Below are positions 22,901 to 34,900 of a stretch of 64,000 nucleotides of DNA, piece after piece (positions within the stretch are counted from its first letter, which is position 1; each line of letters starts with the position of its first letter). This DNA is from Aplectana chamaeleonis (lineage: Eukaryota > Nematoda > Chromadorea > Rhabditida > Cosmocercidae): NCBI GenBank assembly GCA_029168955.1, contig JAPDOI010000378.1, positions 310,001 through 374,000 of the forward strand. Direction: 5' to 3'. The notes below the pieces were generated by a model. It saw only the letters and a list, made by a program, of their open reading frames with translations. It did no database searches and was not told where the DNA came from. The translations under genes and the position numbers were made by a program.

Positions 22901-25900
22901 GCGATATTAAAAATGTAATCATCGAGAAATTTTTAGCATAATACCGCGAAGCTGGGTGGGGCAAGCATTTCGCGAATTCGCAGCATGTGCTAGAGGTGAA
23001 CTTGCTCAGTTCGAGCACAGGCTACCAATGCGCGAAACTGATGTCCGATGAAGATCAGGGATGAGCGGAAATTTTTTTCTGAATTGCGGGAATCGGAAAT
23101 CGGAACGACCTTCTAAAATTCGGAGATCGGAATTCGGAAATCGGAACGCCAAAAACCATCGGAAATCGGAAATAATCCGCAAAATTTTTAACTCCCCTGG
23201 TGATTAATCCTGCAAAAAACTTGGGCTTATCCTACTTTATTGAACAAGGTGTACACCCTCGCGTACTTGTACGCTTGTATCGTGACGCTTAGAGTCATTG
23301 CAGAATCCGTTACGTCCCATACACTTTTCCAGGAGCCTGCAGCACTTCAAGGCGGTCCAACACAGTTTCCCCGGCGATCGGCACACTCCCAGTAGAGCCC
23401 CGCAAACTTTTCTTCCTGGTACTTGGCGCACTCTTAGTTGGGGTGCCACACGTTTTCGCCGGTGCTTGGTGCCCTCCAAGTTGTGTCCAACACAGTCCCT
23501 CCGGAGCTCGACGCACTCCAAGTTGAATGCAACACAGACACTTCCTCCAGCGCTTGGCGCACTCCCAGTAGGGTCCAGCACACTTTTTCCAGCGTTTGGC
23601 ACACTCCAAGTGAAGCCCAGCGCACTGTTTTGGCGCTTGACGCACTTTCCCCCAGAAATTTCTGAGCAAGTTACCTGAGACTTCAACGCAAGTTGCATGA
23701 TGGCCTCACGCAACTTACTCTGAGTCCACAAGTAACTTGAAGCGATGTTACGTTATATTTGACGAGATTTTTGATCAAAGTAACATGCACTAATAATAAA
23801 TACACAACATTGCGAGTAACTTGCACTGTTGGTTCATGTTACTTGACACGTACACGAGAAGTGGACGGCACATTGACAAGCGACGAGGCCAGCACACCGT
23901 CACACGACAACGCCTGCTCGGCGAGCAGGACTGAGCCGACAGCGGTCTGTCAGGCGGGGCCTCCAGCCGTTGTTCGGGGTCAAGTACCTCAACTCTCGGA
24001 TAACTGAATAGACGACGCTGCCTACATTTGAGTCCTGCCTCCAGAGTACATAGTATACCTCCCAAGGAAACGGTACGCCGCGAAGATAGGTTACATGTGC
24101 GATAAAATAATGCATTTGAGTTACACAACTCAACTCGCACTGTGGAACATATATCCAATGTTTAAGGTCAAATGTAACTTAAAGTTCTAAAGACAGGTTG
24201 CCGACAACATTTCTAGAGCCCTTAATTCGCATGTAACTCTGTCAGAAATTCCTTACCTGTGGAGTCCCGCACCCTTCCCTCGGAAAACTCACAGCGGGCC
24301 TTAAATCTCACATGCAACCGTTCATCAACCCCTTCAGCAAGCTTTTATATAGGAAACTGATTATATCGTGTTATCAGTGCACGCCATCACACCATAATAA
24401 CAACAAACCGAATCGCTTCATTTTTGAAAAAAAAACGACCGAATTTCCGTTCATTCTCACAAACACACACAGACACACACAGAGTTAGGCAAATATATGT
24501 AGATAGTAGGATAGTTATTGAATAATTTTCCTGTAGATGCACTCAACCCTAGCTTTCTGAAAAGTGAAGACGGACCTCGAATTCGAATTCAGCGGCCCGG
24601 ATATACCTAAGAATTTGGCAAGGAAAAGGGTTCAAAAATCTAAACTCCGATATTTCCGATTTTTTCCGCATTTTTAGGCTTTTTTTCGGAAATCGGAAGG
24701 CCAAAAACCATCTAAAATCGGAATTCGGAAATCGGAATTCCGCTCATCCCTGATGAAGATGCTCCGCAAAGTTGACGCGCTAGTGCAATAGTGCACGCCA
24801 ACTTCACGAGTAACTCGAGTTCAATGCTAGTTGCGCCCGAGTTCTTCACCAGCTGTGCTTGAGTAGGCAGGATTACAGAGAGTAAGTGAAGTCGATTTTT
24901 TCGAGACAGGGCTCTGTTCGATAGGCTTGTGACGGAGAGTCGGCGACGGACAGTGGCTGTGCTTCCGTTCTATCACGCGTCAGGATTTTGGGCGCTGCTT
25001 TACTGCCTTCTTGAAGGCTGCCACACCATAATCATGGAAGCGTTCCATCCTCTTTCAATGCTGGAAGTCATTCACAATTATGAGGTTAGTTTTCGATGAC
25101 ACTAAGTTTCCATTAATGTATCAAGGAGACCTGAAATTTCATTCTCCACAGTTAGATCTTGAGTTTCACGCTGATGTTTGACTTTTGTCTTACATGGGAT
25201 CGTAGTCTGTTTTCACCTCCGGGTGTGAAACATTCTGAAACCAGCAAGCCTGTATGAACCAAATTTAGAGCTGGCCACCATTTCTGCTGTCGAATTTAGA
25301 ATAGGCGACCGTTTCACTCTAGCAACGAAAAAGCCTCAAACTTTTCAACCTACATACCAGGTTGTTCAATAAGTTTTTTCGTACGATAAGAAAAACACAA
25401 TTTTTAGGTTCAAAATACACTTTATTATTCAGTACCATGAACCCTTATACACTTGCTCCAACGATCCTCCAATCTGTGGATCCCATCCGTGACGTGAGAA
25501 TCCGGAAGGTCTGCAAAATACGCTTCAACAGCCGTTATTACCTCTTCATTTGATGAAAAACGCTTGCCACGCATAAATTTTTCGAGGTCTGGAAACAAAT
25601 GGAAGCCGCTGGGGGCCAAATCTGGTCAATGCGGTGGATGTTCCAACAATTCGAACTTGGATTCATGGATTTTAGCCATTGTCAAAATGCTCTTGTGACA
25701 CGGTGTCCTAATGAAAAAGGATTTTTTCTTCTGCAAACCGGGTCTTTTTTCACGATTTTTTCCTTCAATTGGTCCAAAAGGTTACAATTATATTCAGAAT
25801 TAATTGTTTCACCAGTTTGCAAGTAATCCACAAACAAATTCCTTTCGCATCCCAAAAAACTGATGCCATAATCTTCTTGGCCGATTTCAGGGCACGAACC

Positions 25901-28900
25901 CCTTCCGAAGCCGAACAACCGGGTTCACACCACTCTTTAGCCTCCTGTTTCGATTCAGGATCATGGTGATAGACCCAAGTCTCATCCATAGTGATGCATC
26001 GACGCACAAAATCCTGTTTATCCTTTTCAAAACGCTCCAAATGTTGCTGAGAAAGTCGCATTCGAATGTGTTTTTGTTCCATTGTTAGCGAATGCTGCAC
26101 CCATTGTGCACACAGCTTTCTAAAACTCAAAATTTCTCTTAAAATATGCCTCTCACTGCCTAATGAGATGTGTAGAGCCTCTACTAAATCTCTCTCAGTC
26201 AATAGACGATCTTCCGAAACCATATCCTGTATTTTGACTACGATTTCTGGTGTTGGTGCGCTTTTTGGACGTCCTTCACGTGAATCGTCTTCAAGACTTG
26301 TACGACCACGTTTAAATTCAGCAACCCATCTTTCTACTGTTCTAATTGTAGGTGAGCAATCATCATACGCTTTTAACATTCGTTCGTGAATTTCTTTTGG
26401 TGCTACACCTTCCAAAAATAAGAATTTTATCACTGCACGATACTCAATTTTCTTCCAATGCTGTGACACGGCGACACTAAATGGCTTGTTAACAAAGAAT
26501 GAATTGGCAGGTTGAAATGAAACTTCACATACGTTCATATGAAGAGTGAGCCAACAAAACAAAAACAATTTTTGGGATAGTAGCAACGCCTTTTCTTATC
26601 GAACGACAAAACTTATTGAACAACCTGCTACTTGACCTTTTTCACCGTTTTTGAAGGCGAGCGAGTGCACCACACTGGCCTTCCAAAAGTGCCCAGCTCC
26701 TATCAACGCCTATCGCCTGTGAGCTGGATGTTTTCTTGGAATTTCAATAAACTGTTAAAGGCAGTGTCCACGATAAAAACCATGTCTGTTTTTTGGTGGA
26801 GATCGGCAGCTGCGGGGCCTAGGGCAACCCTAACGTTGAATAAACTAAGAAAAATGAGCTCGGAACGGTCCCCTATGGGCCCAAAGTTGGACACTCGTCA
26901 GCTCGTCACCCCCAGATGCACTCTCCACGCCCACTGACGTGAATAAATGAATGCTCGAGAATGTGAGTTGAGCGATAGTTTCCGATCAATAGCCCCGTTC
27001 TTCGCTTCATTCGCAACTTCTTTCTTTACTCAGGTCAGCTGGCATACATCGGCTGCAAGAGACGGAAGTTACAAGCCTCGGACAACTCGTCTACCATGCT
27101 TCCTTAGCTCAACTTTTTAGGGACCATAACTACGTTCCCAGAAGGTCTTGTACGATTTCAAAAAACACCATTGGAATCAGCATTGGACCGTCTTCAAGAT
27201 AGGCAAAAAAGCAGAAAAACGATTCTTATCGTGAACACTGCCTTTAACTCCCAGTGATTTCAGTATTTTGAAGAGTTTCTTGCCTATGATCTTCCTCATT
27301 ATTTAGGGTAAAAGGTTCGGAGAGTCGATTTGAGAAGTATTTCGTAGTCTACGTCGTCTATCAGCATTCTTTGTTCAACCGTCTTGCAGTTTTGCCTTTT
27401 CACACGCCGTAGGAGGCGAGCGGCGGAGGGGTGAACGCCGAAGTGAAAATTAGGCCTGGTCCGAGTCTTGCAATGTCACTGCCTCGAATCCAGCCGTCAG
27501 TGCCCTGAAGCTCTGCCATCACTGCCTTGAAGCCCTGCCGTCACTGCACTAAAGCCTTGCTGTCACTGTTCTGAAGCTCTGCCATTAATGGTTAGTGAAG
27601 AAGACGCAAAATTGGCAAGAAAAAATCACGTCGTCAGTCAACCAGAAATGACGAATGTTTTCCCAGTTTCAACACCTCAGAAATTGCGAAGAGCGAACGT
27701 CGGACAATAGGCCCCTTTTGTGATCGGGAAGTGACGACAGGCCCCTCCCCTGGACGGGCGACGGTAGGGAGCCTCTGCTCTCTTCCGGCGCCCGCCCTCT
27801 CAAAGAAAAGAGTTAGTGGATAGTGGAGATATAAGGAAATGAGAGAGCTGCCTATGATAATGGAGGTTAGAGAAGTCTTCTCAGGCAAAGGGATTTCTGG
27901 ACCGCCGGCATTCGCCTTGGGAGCGAAGGCCATTTTCGGTGTCCGCCAGCTTTCAGCCAGCTGTGCGCGAAGACGCTGGCCGACCGCTGACAGCCTTTTG
28001 ACTGGCACTTTCGCTTTTGAGCAATCACTTGACTGCGCTCCGCCAGTCTCTCCTCAGATCGTTGCGTAGGAAACAGCCTACGCAACGTTCTGAGGTAAGG
28101 GACCCATCCTCCCTCTGTGTGTAGCGAGCCTCTATCCCTATTAACCATCTGTTAGGCAACAGACAAATATTTGCCAGCCGTCCGCCGCTGGCGTCACCTG
28201 ACATGACGAGTGTATGCCAATTGTCGGCCTCGTAATTGCCATTGGCCAGCTAAATGCCAGTTGTCATCCAGCTGTTGAGAAACTGGTGAGTTCTGCCAGC
28301 TGTCCGCCGCTCCAATTGTCTGAAAGAGTACTCGAAATGCACCCATCACGGCTTCAGCTCAACACGTGTCTCAACTTGACTTGCTTTGCCCTATCATCAT
28401 AATCACGTGCTCAATCCGTACAAAATGCGCCCCACCTCATAGATTGCAGCATCTGGCCCAACAGGAAAACAGACCATGGCAGGGGAATTTGAGTTTTTAA
28501 CAGAAAGGGATAATTCTGGAGCAGGGCGAACGTCGCTTTCCTTGGGGTTGGGGGGGGGCGGGTTGGCGTCAGTGCTTCAAAGCAATGTTGTCGATGCTCC
28601 GTGGCGGTGACGTGAGTGCTCCTATGCAGTGAAGGCTGTGGGGGCAGGACTTCAGAGCAGTAACGGCAGGCCTCTGACAAAGCCAAATGATCATTTCGGA
28701 GCTCGCTTCCCGATAGGTTCGGTGCTCAGAGACTCGCCGCTGGTGAGCTGCGCTCGCCTCCTCGCAGTGTTTGAGCCTCCAATGCTTAAGGTTTTTCTCC
28801 AAAATTCCTGTTCATTGACCGATATTTCTGAATTACAGCAATCCATTTTATTTATTGTTGGTTTTTTACAAATGCATGGTTGGACTGATGCATAATTATC

Positions 28901-31900
28901 GCGGCTTTCCTTGGAACGCTTTTTCTACATTAATCAAACATATTTTAGGCAAAGTATTGGATAGCATTCAGGAAAGCATTTCTTCTTCTATTCTACTCTT
29001 TGCCGTGGCACTCAATGGGGGGTTCAAGACAACATGTTGTAGAGGACTGGTTGATATGTTAAAAAAAGAAGTGTTTCTATACAGGAAGTCAGAGCTCGCG
29101 ACCCGTTACCCGAAGTGCGACGGTCCCCGTTGACCGCTCGGCTGGTGAGCCAAATAATCGCGGTGGCGAGTCTTGCTTATCATGAGCTCGCCATAGTACG
29201 CTGAAAAGCTCTCGTAGCGCTCTACCGATGAAATAGTAGCGCGTCGTGAGCTTCCAATCTTTTTATATACCAACAAAAAGTTTGTGAGCTTTCCTTCTGG
29301 GGTCGGTAGCGAACCGCTCCTGGAACGTGCCCTTCCTCGCGAAGTCCAACTGCCATTGGTAATCAACTCCTTCTTCCAATCATAGGTGAGCTTCGTGGAG
29401 ACTGGGATGCTCGGCGAGCGGTATGCAGGTCTTCGTCCACTCACCAACACGCCCCTCCAAAACACCATCGACTGATAGCAGGACCAATGATCCGACATAA
29501 GGTTTTCTCCCCATTTCCTCAGACTCTGCGGGGGGCAAGCTTCGGATAATAGAGCCCGTTTTCGACTTGGGGGAGCGACAGCAGAGGCCTCCCCCCGAGG
29601 GGGGCTTCAGGGGAAGCCCCTGCGCACCCCCCTCCCCCCCCGAGAGGAAGAGACGGGAAAGATGGGAAGAAGTCGTAGAAGGTAGTTTACGACAATAGAG
29701 GCCAGAGAAGGCATAGTAGGCCAAACGCACGCATCGTCATTCACGTCGAGTTTTGTTCCGATTTGACGTGATTTCTCCTGTGATCTATCACGTGCTCAAC
29801 CGGCATAAAATAATAATATCAATAATAACATAATATCACCTCATAGAGAGCAGCATTCGGCCCAACAGGGCCGGTCCTGGACGGGAACTTTGAGTCCCTG
29901 TCAGAAAGGGATATTTTTGGAGGAGAGCGGCGACGCTTTCCGGGGGGGGGGGCGAGGGTGACGTCAGTGCTCTGGGGCCGTGACGTCAGTGCTCTGGGCC
30001 GTGACGTCAGAGCTCCGGGGCCGCGACGTCACTGCTCCGGGGCCGTGACATCAGTGCTCCGAGGCAGTGACGGGGGGAGGGCTTCGGGGCAGTGACGGGG
30101 GTGGGCTTCAGGGCAGTGACAGGGAAGCTTCAGGGCAGTGACGGGGGGGAATCAGGGCAGTGACGGGAGGGGGGCTTCAGGGCAGTGACAGGGGGGGGGG
30201 CTTCAGGGCAGGGAGGGGGGGGGCTCCGATCAAGCCAAATTGTCACTTCGACGGTAGCCCTCCCGATTGGGGAGGGGCAAGCGCCGGTGCTCGGAGGGTT
30301 GCCCCGCTGTAGAGCTGCGCTAGCCCCTCCAGTGTATTAGTGTATGAATAAATCTCGATTGTCCCCTCTCCACCTAATCTAAAACAGAACCTCTATAGTT
30401 TTTAGTAAAACTCAATAAAGTTCGAATTTCACATTCATATTCAGTGCCTGGTCTTATAGTTAGTATTTAACTTCTACAATAGTCTCTGATCAAATCATGA
30501 AAACTGACACTAGATCATTCCATCTCTTTCATATAGCGCTTGGAAGATGACAGATTTCATGGTTTATAGGGGAACTAGGGGAACAATATATGCAGATAGT
30601 GCGCTAAGTAAGTGCTGAGAACTTATTCTAAGTTTATATTGACAATAGGAACATGATAATTGTTTTCGCAAGGAGCGTAATAAAGAAAGAAATGCGTTCA
30701 TAAAAGCCATATCAAACTTTACAAGAAACACTTGAATTCAAGAAGAAAACTCCTTCCGAAAAAGCCGCAATAAGTATGCCCCAATTCATTTTGTAGTTGG
30801 GTCACTTTTTAAAACAAATTATGAGTTACATTTCTCTTGTCATTTGTTTCATTTTTCGTAGATTCAAACTACAGTTTTGTTTCATGAGGATGAGATCCTA
30901 TTGCTAACTACAATATGATCTCCGTTTTCGAAAAAAAAAAACAAGCTGTGATGTTCAGTGCTTAGCGCTCAATTTCTGCACACTTTTGTTAGAGGAATGG
31001 TTATCTTAAAGGCAGTGTTCACGATGAAAAAAGTTTTCGAAATTCCACTAGGATTGGATAGTGGAGGGACACTCTGTAACGTTAACGCTGAAAGAACGCA
31101 TGAAAACGAGCTAGGAAGAGCCCCAAAAGAGCCCGAAGTTGCAACTTCGAGCGCATTGAAAACCCCAAAAGCGCATCACACGCCCACCGACGTCAACAAC
31201 TGAATGCTCGAGATCGTGAGATGAGCGATGATTTCAATCATTAGCCCCGTTCTTCCCTTCATTCTCAGCTTCTCTCTTTAATCAGGTCAGCTCGCATAGA
31301 GCGGCTGCAAAAGACTTAAGTTACAAGCCTCGGACAACTCGTCCACCATGTTTCCATGGCTCAATCTTTGAGGGACCATAACTTGATTCCCAGAAGGTCG
31401 TGTACGATTTCAGAGACATCATTGGAATCAGCATGGGGCCGTTTTCAAGATAGGCTGGAAAACAGAAAAACGATTTTCATCGTGAACACTGCCTTTAAAC
31501 GAGCTCTCGCCTCTTTAAAGGCAGTGTTCACGAAGGAAAAGTTTCCCCTTTTTTTGGCTAAAACGTAAGCTTTGGGTCCCTCTTAGAAGATTAGGAACGA
31601 AAGTGCGACGAAAAACGGCCGGTAAGTGGGTGAAAATCTCGTGGGCCAGCCGACCCATTGGGCCACTCCGCCCACGTCCTATAACAGTTCCCCTGAACTT
31701 GTGGTTAAATGAGCGATGGTTTCCGATCAAAAGCCCCGTTCTTCCCTTCATTCTCAACGTCTCTCTTCACTCAGGTTAGCTCGCACACATCGGCTGCAAA
31801 AAACGGGAGTTACAAGCCGCGGACAACTCGTCCACAATTTTCCCTTTCTAAATTTCGAGGGGCCATAAGTCCGTTTCCGGGTGGTTTTGTACTATTCCAG

Positions 31901-34900
31901 GGACATCATTAGAATCAGCATGGGACCGTTTTCAAAATAGGCGGAAAAACAGAAAAACTACCTTTATCGTGAACACTGCCTTTAAAGGCAGCGTTCACGA
32001 TGATTCTCGTTTCAAAGTTTTCCACTCAAAACAATGCGTTGGCCACCAAAGGTTAACAAAATCACGAAGAAACGGCGAGAAACGCACTTATTCGTCTTAT
32101 TTCAGTGACATTATTCTGTGGCCTGGACTAGTTGTCTGGTTGGATGAACATGTTCACGGTGGTTGTCACGGGTAAAAAATGGGACTAATCGAAAATGGAA
32201 GAATATTTTGGGCAAAACAGTATTAGTTAGGGCCCGAAGGAAAGAACGGAGCAATACAGAATGGAGAATTGCAAAAGACGGGTGCACAACAGATTTCATT
32301 ATCACAACGAACAGTTCCATTGATACTTAAGAGGCGGGCTGATACTTATGGATTTCGTGCCCTTCTGGTGCGTTTTTCTCGGTTTCTTCGTCAATTCAGT
32401 TTTACTCGGGGACCAAGCAATCGATTCAGCGATTAATCTCAGAATCGAAGATTATCGTGAACGCTGCCTTTAAATCGGCGTTTTGGTGTTCTCCTGCCAT
32501 CTTTGCAGGTGACAGATCTGAAAAAATTCAACATTTTGTGGACGATCCCGATAGAGGCTCTCTGGTTTGAAAAAAGTGTGTTTGTGTTACCAAGTTGGAA
32601 GGTTTTGCAATCAATACCAAATGCGATTTCCAGTTTGCACTATTTTTAGTGGAACTGAAAAGAAATGTCGTTTCTGCGCTTGTCAACACTTGATCTGCAG
32701 TCTGATTCAAATCCGTGTCAGACGATTGAGGAATTGTCAAATAGTCTTAACCAACCTTGGTCGACCATCTAAGAATATTTGAAACACACAGAGAGTAAGC
32801 AAAGCGGGGTGGTAGTAAACTTGTCTTTTAACGCGGGTCAACCGCGCACTCCTGACCGTTGGTTGACCACGAATCAGCCACAGCTTCGCCGTGAACTAAC
32901 CACCCCTGTAACAAGGATCAGCTTTATAATTCAATATAAAGTATCTGTTACATGGAACAACACAACCACTACACATTAAGTCATGTAAAAAGCGACGCAT
33001 GCATCCGCATTCTCTTTTGAACCTTGAATTCGAAGCAGTTCGTTGACGTTTTTCGAGACCACAGCAAACGATTTGATCCTCTGGATCATTATAATTGCAG
33101 GGCAAGATATGGAGAGTTGAAAATCGGAGGAGACAATGGGATTTGACCATTATCGAGGCTATTAAACGGAAAAAGAACATCAAACTGTACATTTTCTCGC
33201 GGCTGCTTATTTGTACTATATTTGTACTATATTTGTACAATAGGCTAGACGATCAATCACATGAAACTTATTTCTTCAACGACACAACACAGAAACGTTT
33301 TTTGATCGCTTGATCACAGATAATCGGAAATGGATTCTGTATGATAACACAAAACGCAGCAAACAGTGGCTTTCTCCAAATGAAAACCCTCGGAGTACTG
33401 CTAGGCCAATTTTACACCCCAAAAAAGCGCTTTTGTGTTCGGCGGAGTATTCGCGGCATTGTTCATCTTGAATTGCTGAAACCTGGGCAAACTGTTAATG
33501 CAGACCTCTACAGCGACGAACTGCAGCGAGTCAATCAATCTATGATTGAAAAGTGGCCAGCGATTGATAACCGAGAAGGTGTCATTCTCCAACACGACAT
33601 TGCAAGATCGGACTGAGCGAGGCGGACCCTACAAAAAAAATAATGATTTGGGGAGCGAGATGCTGCCTCATCTACCATATCTGCCCGATAATGCACCGTC
33701 GGTTTTCCACTTATTCCGAGCGCTGCAACACCCTTCTTAAGTACTAAAATATTTGCAATTTTAGATATCTAAAATGCCAACACTAGATATTTTGCTAAAA
33801 AAACAATAAATTTTTATCGATCAGGAATTGAAAATTCACTCACTAGATGGAAAAGAATTATTGACAACACTGTTTGTATTTAGCGTAAGAAAACGACATT
33901 ACTTTCCGGTCCTCCTATTACTACTCATTGAAGATTCACTTCCTTGGAAAAGGTAGTGGAAAAAGGCAAATCGTTTAATTGCTTCATTCTAGGTTGACAC
34001 TTTAAATGTTGTGCCTGCTATAATTTCCTTCCTCTGCCGCGTCGACACGGGGCGATACGACCTGTCATCGGTTCGAACAGTGCTTTGCGGATCAAGCCCA
34101 CTGGGAAGAGAGCTCAGCAGTTCATTCCTTGACAAATTCCCTTCGGTTCAGAATTTAATTCAAGGTAAGATTTAAGTAAACCTGCTTCCAATCAAGGTCA
34201 GAGTAGAAGTTTTGCAACTGTAGTGTGACTACTCCGTTACTGACACACATTTTGGTGATATTTTGAAGTTTCTGACATTGAATTGATGTGCAAAATTAGT
34301 AGAGAGTATTCATTTCTGAGCCTATTCTTAAACTCTGTTGAATTCAGGTTACGGTATGACAGAAATTGTCGTCCTTAGTCACATCACGCCGCTTGGACTC
34401 CTCGATAAGAAGCGCTTGGGCAGCTGTGGCAAACTGCTGCCGGGATTTGAAGCTGAGGTATAGTCCAGTTTTGCTGCAAGGAGATCTCAATGTTGATGTG
34501 TGATTTTGCTGCAGTTGAGAGACGAGAATGGCCTGGTTATTGATGGACCAAATCGCCCTGGAGAACTATTCCTGAAGTCCCCGACTGTCATGCTCGGCTA
34601 CCACAATCCAGAATACGATACAGATGTTTTCTCCGATGCCTGGCTAAGAACTGGTTAGTGTTCAAGACATTAGGAATATTGGCAGTGGTCAGGAAACCTA
34701 ACCCAACATTGGTTACGCGCAATGCGCTGTGCAATCGACGGGTCGTGGCCCGGCGGTTATGGTTACCTTCCCCTTTAAAATGGTGACATAATCGAAAAGA
34801 AAGTGCTCCGCAACGGAAAAAAGCGACAGCCTAAGAGGGTTTGGCAATCTACTGCGGAGTTTCCGATGCAACGATTTCGAGTATGTAATTTCTGTCTGAC

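Noticed and set aside
23237..23731. Overlapping open frames on both strands, Cys/Gly-rich
   Set aside because: They coincide with the 42-bp minisatellite inside the hAT-like element and repeat with its period.
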